From Lumbricus rubellus (Eukaryota > Annelida > Clitellata > Crassiclitellata > Lumbricidae): 64,000 nt of DNA. The position numbers were made by a program, and so were the translations under genes. The stretch's first letter is position 1; the number at the start of each line of letters is the position of its first letter. This document shows positions 1 through 11,629 of the stretch, piece after piece. Location of the stretch: contig OX243822.1 in NCBI GenBank assembly GCA_945859605.1, forward strand, positions 27,217,998 to 27,281,997, read 5' to 3'. The notes under the pieces were generated by a model. The model had not been told where the DNA came from and did no database searches. It saw only the letters and a program-made list of their open reading frames with translations.

Positions 1-509
1 TTTCTCAGATCCAATCCTGATTCCTCCTCTTCCCCCAAACTCCCATGCAGTTTATATTTTAAACATCATCCACCATAGCTGTCTGTCTGACTCCTCGCCT
101 GAATCTCTGGATCTTGACCCCTGTCTATCGACTTTGTTTTGATTGAGTGCATGTGAATAAGCAACTTAGCTTTTGTGGACCCTGTATAAAAGTTCTGAGT
201 TTTTGATTATGATGTAACTGCTTTTTGGGATAAAATCAAACTAACTTTTGGCAGAAGTTATTTGAGTGGCTCTTTTAATAAACTCAATACATGGTTTAGG
301 TGGCTGTTGGCAAATAATGAATTAAGATTTTGCTGAAAGATATTGGAGATTTTGGTCAGCGTCAACATTTGGTCTTTTCATAAAGATTTGGTACACAGAA
401 ATTACTGATATCAACACAAATTTAGCGTATGCACACAAAATTGAGTGTGTCTAAGTATTTTACGAACTGATGTAATTATTCGTTGTAGTGACTTTTAGCA
501 TCGTATTAT

Positions 510-590
510 AGACTAGCGCAGAGAGCACCTCTGAGTAGGTATCCAGATTAGGTGCTATATAAGTTCTCAGAATGAATGAATGAAGAAACT
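510..590 (+). repeat. L2/SINE-type 3' tail fragment
   Basis: It carries the module GAG(C)(A/G)CCTCTGAGTAG, then (G)GTGCTATATAA, ending in a short (GAAT)n run. This matches the 3' end of the L2-like LINE at 58.3 kb and of the tRNA-derived SINEs in this window. It is a 5'-truncated retroposon end. Confidence 0.6.
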
Positions 591-919
591 TTGTTTTATT
601 CATTGACAATTTATGCAGTACAACAGGGATGTATCTGTAACAGAAGTGATATTGGTGTAGTGAAGAGTTTTTGAGCCGAGGGGCAGGATTTCACAGCTGT
701 GCCCATTTTTATTTTTTTTTAACTTTTAGTTGTTCATGTCATAGCTTTTGTACCCCAGATATTTGTGCAAGAGGGTCAAATACACAGTTTTCTAAATGTC
801 AAAGCTATCTAATTATAGCCTGTACTTTAATTTAGAAGTTCTACTCAGACTGTGTTGGATCTACCATACTCAGAATTTTTTTATGCATGTGATAGCATAA
901 AAAACTTTACTTTTTGGCT

Positions 920-990
920 GTGCTGGAACTGAGGGGACACATCTAAGTAGTCCTCCTTGAAGAGGCGCTATAGAATTTTATGAATAAAGG
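920..990 (+). repeat. L2/SINE-type 3' tail fragment
   Basis: Degenerate copy of the same tail: an ATCTAAGTAG segment, then CTTGAAGAGGCGCTATAGAAT and a GAATAAAGG end. Only the last ~70 bases survive. Confidence 0.5.
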
Positions 991-2659
991 AATACTAGTA
1001 GCCTTGTTGGCACCACAAGATCAAGAGGGTGGAGTGATCTGTTGGAGTGCGGGCATACGCAAAGGGTAGCACCAATGCAGACAAGGGTGAAGGGATTTTT
1101 TGTCAGCAATCTCTTATCCTGTTGTGTTTGAGTGTGAATTTACTTGTGATTCATGGAAAGTATGACCAGTTTTACTTTTTAAGAATTTTTTTAGTTTGTG
1201 TTCTCCAACCAAATATGATCGTGTGTGTTGCGAAGTTAGTTGTGTTGTGAGGAACATGTTTTATTTTTGGACAATAAATATTACATTTTAGCGAGGCTTT
1301 CGTGTTCAATTGCATTCGCCCAGATTACTGCAACATTAAAAGAAATTTATATCGATTGTAATGTTTTGACTATTTTATACATTTTAAAAAGGCACAATTC
1401 AATACCGTAAATTTACCGTAATTTTAAGCATATTATCTGTTAAAAATTGGGTGAACATTTATTTTTCACAACATGAATTTTAGTTTTACTATGTCCAGAT
1501 CTAGCGAAAAGAAAGGTTTTTCGTTTTAGATTTCTGTGACGGAAATGTTCAAAACCGGTTTCAGAAGTGCATAAACGGCTTGCCCTTAGTTTACAATGTT
1601 GGAAAACAAGTGCCAAAAATTCAACAGTGGGTAAAACACTGATCAGGTTTGTCAGCTATAAAAGTTTGACAGCACTTCAAGACAATAGGCTACAAAAACA
1701 ATTTAAGGCTAGTTACAAAGTTTGGTGCCGATTCCAATGTGGCTGACCATGTGACGCGTCCATTTGTTGGCCCGCGGTTGACCGGCCTACATGTTGACCG
1801 ACCTACATGTTGCCCTCGTCAGGGTCAAGTCGCATGTGTTGACCCTGGAGTGGAGCATTGTTTGATGTGCTCGAATACTACAATATAAAAAACCACAATC
1901 CTGTGTCACTAAGGACCGAGAAACGGCCTTTACTAATTTTTAAAATTTTAATGATGTTGGCAATATATGAACTCAGGCGATGTCATCAAAAGTCAAAACG
2001 TGTTCCTTTAATGTTGCAGTTAATTTTGTGATAAATTCGATTTTTCCGAAGCTAAATGTACATACTGCTGGATATTTTAAATAGATCAATGTTTAGTTAG
2101 CATAATTAAGTGCGCAATCCTCCAGCCTCCTGTGTTTTTTTATAGTTAATATACAATTTACACGTATTGGTTTGAATCATTTGAAGGTAAAGTAGACCTA
2201 GCCCTTTTGTTATTTATACTGTGGCCTGACTAACCTTATGTAAGTATAGGCGTATATTTTTTAGACCTAATTGACAAATTGTTATAGGCATTTGGTTACC
2301 AAACATGATCATATAGACACACATCATCCATGGAGCTGATAAAAGCAGTCAAAACAGACAATAATTATTTAAAAATCATTTTAATACAAAACTGTTAAAT
2401 AATGCGTTTGCATTACTAGTCCTTTAGTTATGCACGCACACTGCTCGGAAATGGCTATAAGCGTGAATGTGCAAAAAACCTGCTGTGAATGTCATTTGCA
2501 GCCAGGTGAAACGTGGGCATACACGTCATAAAGACATTTGCATAGAGCAGCTATAAGTTGGTCTAGAATGCATAGCAGTTAAAAGTAGCAACAGTTCAAT
2601 ATTCTTGCATTTTCTAATTGCTTGAAGCGTAGAAAAAGAAGTGCATGGGCGCCCCTTAT

Positions 2660-2735
2660 TCATTCATTCATTCATTCTGATAATTTATACAGCGCCTCTT
2701 CAAGATACAAGTAACTACTCAGAGGCGCTCTTTGC
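2660..2735 (-). repeat. L2/SINE-type 3' tail fragment, reversed
   Basis: The reverse complement reads GAGCGCCTCTGAGTAG...TTGAAGAGGCGCTGTATAAAT and ends in a (GAAT)n tail. Same family as the other tail fragments, opposite orientation. Confidence 0.65.
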
Positions 2736-2811
2736 GCTGGCCGGATGTTAAATGTAATTTCGACAAAAAAAAAATAGTACATCAATTTGCAAAAATAAGA
2801 CACAGACATAA

Positions 2812-2886
2812 GTGACAGGACGAGGTCGCGACTGTAGCCTACGCCAAAAAAGTGCTTGGACGCCGTCCATGACCGTCATGTCACTT
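2812..2886. repeat. Short fold-back repeat, copy 1
   Basis: A ~75-base segment starts GTGACAGGACG and ends CGTCATGTCAC, so its ends are inverted repeats. Near the 3' side is a hairpin-prone TGGACGCCGTCCA. A diverged copy sits at 21358-21426 inside the receptor gene. Function unknown. Confidence 0.45.
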
Positions 2887-3423
2887 AGGCCTAAGCCCTG
2901 CAATTTCTGCACCTGGACATAGGTCGTTGGTGACTTGATGCACATTTAATGCCAAAACGTCGACTCCTATTATAAGCGGCTTTATGAAGGCGCTTCATAA
3001 ATGAGCAGATATACCTTGCATTGTCATTACACTTAATTGTGATGGCGTATCTTTAAAAGTGTGGTCTGCAGCCAAGCCAGGCACTTGCATGATTATACAT
3101 GTAGTTCATAGATACCAAAATGTCTGACTAGGCCTACAGACTATGGGCACTTGTAGAAATTTCTGCAGGAGGGGCAAAGCACAATTTTTAGCATGCAGTG
3201 ATATACCAAATGTGCAGCACTGTAATATTATGAATGTGTGCAGTTGTAGAAGCAATTCTATGCAAATAAAAACCGTGAAACAAGGTAAATGTGATCCGAT
3301 TGGTAGTAATAATTTACCATGGATGATGGAAGTGAAAGAAGTGCAGCTATAAAAATTCCTTTAAAACGCCCCTCTTGCCCCTACGTGCGGGCGCCCATGC
3401 TATATGCCTGGATTATGTTTAAC

Positions 3424-3708
3424 CACAGGCGTAGGGGACATTTCAGGCGTTGAAGGGGGGGGGGCAAAAATGAGACTGCCCAAATTTTTGTTCGTCATCC
3501 GGCCGAAAGCTAAAAAAATTTCACGTCACTTTTTGCCCGAAAGTTATGACGACCTTTTTTGGTCATCCGGTACTTTTGCCCGAATTTTATTTTGTAAAAC
3601 TGGTTTTTTATTTTCCAGGTCTGCTTGCCCGAAAAATCAGACTTGCCCGAAATTTGGGGGGGGGGGCGGGCATTTGTCCCATCTGGACCCCCGTCTCCTA
3701 CGCTTATG
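3424..3708. mobile_element. hAT-type MITE (285 bp) with 8-bp target duplication
   Basis: The element starts CACAGGCGTAGGGGAC; its other end, reverse complemented, starts CATAAGCGTAGGAGAC. It is flanked on both sides by TGTTTAAC (3416-3423 and 3709-3716). Eight-base duplications are the hAT hallmark. It is too short to code for a transposase. It contains long G-runs and an internal GACGACC...GGTCATCC inverted motif shared with three other MITEs here. Confidence 0.8.
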
Positions 3709-3846
3709 TGTTTAACAATGCACAGCCTTTCCATCGTCCTTACAGCAGTCCATCTAAACTCTAAAGCTGTAGATCTAGTTGTGATAGCGAAGCAGTTGTA
3801 TAGAGTCAGGACCAGCGGCCGCAGCGTTGGCACGCCTACGTCTTAC

Positions 3847-4324
3847 CTTTCCTTTGTATCGGTAGAAAACAACTTCCGCCACAGCGATGAGCAACGTCAC
3901 GATGACGCCGACGATGATCAACACCAGAGGACCCCAGAAGTCGTTCGCGTCGATCCGTTTCGGACTTCCGGCATACAGTCGCGACCTCTCGTGCCTCAAT
4001 CGGTCAGCGGAAGTGACGTTCCAGCACTGACCTCGTTCGACATACCACCGTCTGGCCAGCTCCTCCAACGTTCCGTCCTCCTCCAGTTCGAGCATGGCGC
4101 TGTCGAAGGCATGGAGCATCGGCGAGCCCCTGGGGAGCGCTAGGCCGTAGGAGCGTTGTCCGAACTCGGCTCCGATCGTCGCCAGATCGCACGGGTGTCG
4201 ATTCGTGTGTAGTTTGGCGACAAGGCTTTCAACGATGAGGGCGTATTTCTCTGAACGGACCCGGCGTAGACCCTCCGTCAGGTTGGTGACGAGATTTTCC
4301 CGACCTGCTTCCGACTGCCATTGG
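3847..4324 (-). CDS. iGluR exon 7: S2 half-domain and M4
   Basis: The acceptor TTTTAG precedes 4324 and the donor GTAAGA follows 3847. The entry phase completes the AA|C codon left by exon 6. It encodes [10 protein letters not shown], then the [17 protein letters not shown] stretch typical of S2 (including the conserved Glu), an [17 protein letters not shown] helix, and the M4 segment beginning [11 protein letters not shown]. The exon ends in frame after YRYKGK. If the donor were ignored the reading frame would run 25 more residues to a stop at about 3775, giving a possible alternative short tail. Confidence 0.9.
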
Positions 4325-6397
4325 CTAAAATACCAGACACATACATGTAATGCAACTATCTATCGGACTCGGGCTTTCATTCGAAACTGAAGTTACACCT
4401 TTTCAAAAACCCTGTCTTATATTCTGATGATCAGAAAGTTAGTCTGGTTTCATGAGATTTCTACTAAACTCGACGTGTGTAAGGAAAAAGAATGGATTTT
4501 ATGAGATTTCAACCCGATGACTAAGAAAAGGTCAACACAATTTTTTGCCCGAAAAATAATATGGTTTTTGTGAGATTTAAACTAAACTCGATGTGCAAAA
4601 AATACGTTTACGCAAACTAGTATGGTTTTTATGAGTACATAAAAAATTTCTATGACTAAAAAAGGTGTTTAAGGAAACATTATGAGTTAATGAGATTTCA
4701 ATTAAACTCAATGACTAAAAAGGTATTTACGCGAAACAGTATGGTTTTATGAGAGTTTATATAAACTCCATGAGTTGATGACTAAGAAAAGGTGTCTACG
4801 GAAAATAGTATGAATCTATGAAAATTTAATTAAACTATATGACTAAAAAAGGTGTTTACGGAATAAATTATGGTTTTATTATATTTCGATTAAACTCGGT
4901 CACTAAAAAAGGTGTTTACGCAAAATAGGCTGGTTTTATGAGATTTTAATTAAACTCGATGAGTTGATGTTTAAAAAAGGTGCCTACGGAAAAACGTATG
5001 GATCTATGTTATTTCAATTAAACTATATGACTAAAAAAGGTGTTTACGGAATAAATTATGTTTTTATTATATTTCGATTAAGCTCGATCACTAAAAAGAT
5101 GTTTACGCAAAATAGTATGGTTTTTATGAGATTTCAATTAAACTCAATGACTAAAAACGGTGTTTACGGAAAATAGTATGGATCTATGATATTTTAATTA
5201 AACTAGATGATTAAAAAAGATTATTACGGAACATAGTAGGGTTTTATGAAATTTCAAATAAACTAGGATGACTAAAAAAGGTGTTTACGCAAGACAGTAT
5301 GGTTTTTTTCATTAGATTTCAATTAAACTCGATGAGTAAAAAAGCTCATTATCTTTTGAATCGAAAAAAAAATTCCGGCGCTGCTCAATCTGGACCAAGT
5401 CTCCGCCTCACATCCGAACTTCAAGTTTTTTAGCCCCCAAGAATGGAAACCAAACTCCGCCCACGATTTGGTCTCTTGAACGGATTTAGGCTATGCATTA
5501 TGAGAGTTGGCAGGGCTTTTAAACGTGCAAGTTCACATAGATGTGTTGATTTTTAAAAAGGCAGTTGTACTGGTCTTAGAGAGTTGTAAAATTACATCCT
5601 GGCAGTTAAAAATAGTTTCAAAAAATCCATTGTCATCTTATTGGCAGTTATTTACTAGGGAAGATCGAATGGTTGAGAAAGAGTCATACAGTTCCGAAAC
5701 TTCCGTTGAAATGCTCTGATAGCAGATATAATATTATAGACATGAGTATGTTTTCATTTCTATCAGTGTTTCCTTTCCAGTCTTTCTATTAAACAAAATT
5801 TGCATATAAAAAATTAACGCAAAGAATTTAGTCATGCATTTGAGTAGAAATCAGTACATTGCATGTTTATATATATATATATATATACCGTTGATTTAAT
5901 GCATTACAGAGGTGTCTATATTAAATGCTTTTTTGAAAAGCAATTGTGTGAAATTTGGCACCTTCCATCATTATATAAATCTATAGTATAAACTTTAAAA
6001 TGGTGTCTAATGCAAGCTGCACTCCGATCGTGTTCAATAACAAAATACAGTTTGAACTACTTCTATCGGGACTGAGAAAATGGATCATTTTTTGTTTTTT
6101 GATGACAGCTAAAATGCTACAATTAGATGTGAATATTAAAAAACAGCCTTCCTTCACCCCTCCCAACTCGGAGCTTCGCGCTTCAGCGATCGTCCTTCAG
6201 CCGCTCGTCCGTCCCCCCCAAAGTTCGGACCAGGTTTCCGCCCCTGTTCTGATCATCCACCTTCCAGTTCTTGGCTAATTATGCAGACGGCATCCGTTAC
6301 GCATAATGACTTAATGTACATTTCAGGCAGCGCTTAAAAGAGGTGTCGAAAGTTAACCGCACTGGACGGCCAGAGCCTGCAGAGTTTGCCGACATAT

Positions 6398-6432
<35 letters not shown>

Positions 6433-6437
6433 TCTAT

Positions 6438-6476
<39 letters not shown>

Positions 6477-6609
6477 TAATAATAAATAAGGCCTTCCAGA
6501 GTAGCACCATTAATTCCCATCCTTGTCATCAACTAGGCCTATCATTAACTATTATTTCATAATGTAGGCGCCTAAGTTACCGTGTTCCAGCTTGTCAACC
6601 TGTCATATA

Positions 6610-6655
<46 letters not shown>

Positions 6656-8505
6656 TCTCGCATTTGCTATAGCGCTCCTTCAAGTTCTCTATTCAGAGGC
6701 GCTCCCGACTACAGCGCGGACACCGCATAGGCCTAGGAGTTTCACGCCAAGGCACACAAGCACCAATTGCGAGTAAAAGACAATTGCTCAAGGTCCCTAC
6801 GCGGCAGCTTGAGGTAGATTCGAACCTGCAACTCTCTGGCTCCAAGGTACCAAACCATGCAGGGCTGTTTTAAAGGAATTTTTAGAACTGCAAAACTCCT
6901 TCTTTCCCTTCCCATCTTCCATTGTAAATTACTTCCAATCGAATCACAGTTGCCCTTTTTGCTAGTTTTAACTGCACAGAAGTGCTTCTACAGCTGCACA
7001 AATGCATTTAGAACTGCACGTTTTGTGTACAACTGCACGTAAAAAAACCTGCGCTCCTCATTTATATTAAACGAATAGTAAAAAATACAATAGGCTTACT
7101 GCAAGTTGTCGCAAATAAACTCATACTCACTTTCTTAGGACCTTGAATTCCTCTCCTGCCGCCACATCCGTCACGTATCGATACGTTTGACTGTCAGCGA
7201 TACATCCCACTTTGTAATCGATCCTGTGGCCGATCAGGTGAGCGAGGTCAATGATGGGCGGCTTCTGTGTGTTGGGGGTCGTCTCCACACTGTCGAGGCT
7301 GTACCAGAGGAGAGTGTTGACGACCCCTGCGATGTAGGTCGTCAGGAAGAGCGTCACGTAGGCGAACCAGATGCAGCTGAGGAACTTGGAGGCGACGGAC
7401 CGAGGGGCCTTCTCAAAACCTACGGAATTAATTCTTTATTCATTAGATGAATTTGTATAGCGCCTTTTAAAGGGCGCTACTCAGAGGCGCTCACAACCTC
7501 AGCGCGGCCAAATAACACTGACTTAAGATCAGAGAGGAAAGCCTGAGAAAGACTTTTAGAAAGGAAACGGAGTGTCAGAGGAAGGCCATTCCATATTGAG
7601 GGTTTAGCGAAAAGCCGGACGTGTGCGTAACATCTCTATTTTGAGTTCCAACTGCTACATACAGACGATCATTTTGAGTATTGCTATTATAGGAGAAGCA
7701 GGAAACGGTGTACAGAACAATAGAGGTAATGGAATAGTCATATAACCGACAACCCTGAATCCAATATAAGTGTGTTCGTATGATGACCAACTGTTTATAG
7801 CCTATACTGCACTGTATACTGTATACGCTATATACAGCTTCCGGTATTATTGACGCATGGGGATGTTTTGGGTTTGCCGGCTGAACCTGGCTCAACTCTC
7901 CCAAGAAAATAATATCCGAATATTTAGGCAAATTGCGTGCAATCAATCACTATGTCTACTTGGATAATGTCCCAAATGGAAACGTTTGACATTCTTGCTG
8001 GCTCGGTACATTCTGCAATTCATAAACACATTATCTGTTGCGAGGTTCAGCTCATTTATCTAGCGATTTGTATTCTTAGTAGAGGTGTCGAAGGCATCTC
8101 GTTGGATAAGCGCACTAGTGCTATGTATGTATGTATGTATGTATGTATGTATGTATGTATGTATGTATGTATGTATGTATGTATGTATGTATGTATGTAT
8201 GTATGTATGTATGTATGTATGTATGTATGTATGTATGTATGTATGTATGTATGTATGTATGTATGTATGTATGTATGTATGTATGTATGTATGTATGTAT
8301 GTATGTATGTATGTATGTATGTATGTATGTATGTATGTATGTATGTATGTATGTATGTATGTATGTATGTATGTATGTATGTATGTATGTATGTATGTAT
8401 GTATGTATGTATGTATGTATGTATGTATGTATGTATGTATGTATGTATGTATGTATGTATGTATGTATGTATGTATGTATGTATGTATGTATGTATGTAT
8501 TTATG

Positions 8506-8537
<32 letters not shown>

Positions 8538-11500
8538 TGTATGTATGTATGTATGTATGTATGTATGTATGTATAGTATTCATGTGCATATGTAATTATG
8601 TATACTAAAATATTATATTATATTTTTAGTGTATTATTAGATGACTTATAGAGTGGTGATTCTATATTATGGTCTTGTCTATACTGACATACGTCTGCAA
8701 GTTATGGTCATACATCAGCATGAGGGTGTGGATTCAACCTTACCTATTATATTGCATACATGCATACCGAAGCAGATTGTTCACATTGCGAATGTCAGCG
8801 TATTTAGAGAGCATTTGATACACTTATTTCAGGTGTCGAAAGCATCTCGTAAAAGAAACGCCCCAGTGATATAGGGTCATAGTATGTAAGTATGTATGTA
8901 AGTATATAAGAAAATCCTCGGAATATCATGGACTGAGAAAAAACCCAAACGAAGACGGCGTGTGTAGACAGGAGTCTACTTGAATCAAATAAATGAAGGA
9001 AGATGTCATACTTCGGGCACATCATGAGGAAACATGGAGATTGTTTGGAGAAGGAAATATTATTAGGCCTATGCAAAGGAACGGTTAGCTAAAACAAGCT
9101 GGCCTTAAAATATAATTATAACCTATGCGTGTCCATCATTTTAATAATTTTATTTCTTCAACGACGTGCTTTCGAAACCTCAACTAAAGGTAACGATCGG
9201 TGTATAAATAAGCTGAACCTCGCTAAAGTGGTAATAGTAGGTCTATCTAGGCGACGACACACAATAATTAGCATTTAGGGGCAAATGGCAATGGCGACGG
9301 GTTCAATCCCTAAATAATTTCCGAAATATCAAACACTAATTCTGCGTATAATTGCAGCCATGTCCAATGGCACTCCCGATATGGAGACCTCCCCGAAAAT
9401 TTCACGGTTACTCTCGGATACAATTACACGTAACAATTATAGATATTGTCGTTCTGTTATAGGGTTTGAACTCGTACCCTGCCACTGTAGGGTTGAGAAG
9501 ACGAACCAGAAGGCACCACCGACGTTAAACAGCTCAGCCTGAGCCTTGTCTGCAAGACCGAGCTTGAAGCGACATCCATATTCATGAGGGTTGTAAATAT
9601 TCATGAGCCAGATAATCGCCCAGACCTGTAATTATACAAAAATAATGATATGGTTATAAATCTATATATATAAAAATGAAACTTTCCAACCGTGCGTTAT
9701 GAGTGTTTTCGAAAACTGACGAACCGATTGTTTTGAAAATTTTACGACACCTTCCATTCAAATAGAACCGTGTTGTAGTATGCTTTTTTCCCGAAAAAAC
9801 CCAGCATTTTCCACAAAAGAGAACTTTGAAATCCGTTCGGCCGCCATTTGCAAATTATACACTTCCCAACGTCCATGAGGGTTGCCAGATTTCGGAAACG
9901 TTTTTGTCGTGACATTACGTTGTAAAGTCGCCCAAAAGTCGCGAGATGACCAACTTCGATCAGGGTTGCCCAAAAGTCGCGATAGCGCATATGTCGCTGT
10001 CCGGGAGGAAAGAAGGAAGAGTGAGGGTGAGGGGGAGGGGAAAGAGGGAGGGAGAGGGAGAGGGGACGGGGACGGGGACGCGGACGGGAGGGGGAAGGGG
10101 AACGGGGAGGAGAGTGGGAGGGGGAAGAGGAACGGGGAGGGGACGGGGACGGGAAGGGGAAGGGGGACGGGGAGTGGGAGGGGGACGGGGAGGGGGACGG
10201 GGGGGGGGGAGGAGGCAGATGACGGTCTTTTCTGCCACAGCAACGCGTGGCCGGGTACAGCTAGTGAGTTATAAATGAGTTGCTCGGATGATCAGTATGC
10301 ATATATTTATAGGCCTATATTAAGGTAATATATAGTAGGACTAATAGTTCATCTATTGTGAGCGCATATAAAATACTCTAAAGACTCTTCATGTTATATA
10401 GGCCTGCGTACATGCGTACGTACGTACAGTGAGTGTAATGGCAGTGGCGGATCCAGAACTGTTTCATGGGGGGGGGGGGGCAAAATCTTAGATCTTGGAC
10501 GGCAAAAAGTAAACTTTTTGGGAAAGTTCGAAAAATAGTGATCGGTCGTTGAGGAAAAAAAGTGCTTTTCATCCGCCCAAAAAGTTGATGACCTTTTTTT
10601 TTAGTCATCCGCCAAATTTTTCGGGAAAATCATACCATTTTTTTAGTCCTCAACTTAAAAACATAATGGGAGGGGCCACGTTCCATGCAATTTTCCGAAT
10701 AGGGGGAGGGCCAATATCCATTACACCCATGTTCGTATTGATAATTTCAGACCAAATGGGGGGCCACGTCCCATGGCAGTTTTAAATGGGGGGGGGGGGG
10801 ATGGCCGGATTGGCCCCCCTGGATCCGCCCCTGTGTAATGGCAACCGCTGGAGCCGTCGCTATGCATTGCAATTTCCGTAAAAGCTAAATTTTACAGGTG
10901 GCGTACCTGTGGAAGCCGGAGTGAGGGGTGGTGGGATTGGTGGAGTGGGGTCGGGCGTAAAAAAGGTGGGTGGGCAGTATGAGTGCGTATGGGGGCAAGT
11001 GGGTGTGTAGGTAAGCAGGAGATTGGCCGGGAACGGGACGAATCCTAAATTTCCCGGGCAACGCCGGGTAATTCGGCTAGTCCAATATAAATTATGTTCT
11101 TATGACGACCAACACTTGACACTGCACTTTATACTGTATATGATACAGGTTCCGGTATTACTGACGCATGGAGATGTTTTGGGGCTTCCTGGCTGAACGT
11201 GGCTCAACCCTACGGGGGTCCCTCCCCAGTAAATTATTTCCGAAGTTTAAGCTAATTCAGGGCACATTCATTATTATGTCCATTTGGATAACGTTCCAAA
11301 TGGAAACGCCTGGCATCTTTGTTGGCTACGTTTGGTTGAAACTTTTCTTGTGTGGAGTGGATCCGTTTTGACCAGGGTCTATGACAACAGAGGCCGTTAC
11401 CCTGGACAGAAATATTACAGCACTTATGAGCAAGGTACTAGACCAGTACAGATATAACAAGACTGAATATTACACCGTTTTATATCGTTTTTTATATCAA

Positions 11501-11598
11501 GGTTCAGGTTATTTATATACCGACTGATATTCTTAGTAGAGGTGTCAAAAGCATCTCGTTGAAAAAATGTCGTATAGTGCTATAATAGCGTCACATAG

Positions 11599-11629
<31 letters not shown>

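Larger units (their letters stand above)
1..3415. other. Gene-poor AT-rich flank
   Basis: No open reading frame here resembles a known protein. It lies downstream of the last recognisable receptor exon, which is on the minus strand. A missing C-terminal exon and the 3' UTR of that gene could be in this stretch, but I could not pick one out. It also holds three retroposon tail fragments and a short fold-back motif, listed separately. Confidence 0.5.

Noticed and set aside
7937..8608. Long frames of repeating Met-Tyr-Val-Cys or Ile-His-Thr-Tyr (also at 11545-12179 and 27499-28190)
   Set aside because: They are products of a 4-base repeat read in triplets on both strands; all frames stay open for the same reason.
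9946..10278. Gly/Arg-rich and Pro-rich frames (also 32372-32993 and 33124-33470)
   Set aside because: They lie in the purine tracts of Helitron-like elements, occur in several frames and both strands, and have no recognisable domain.
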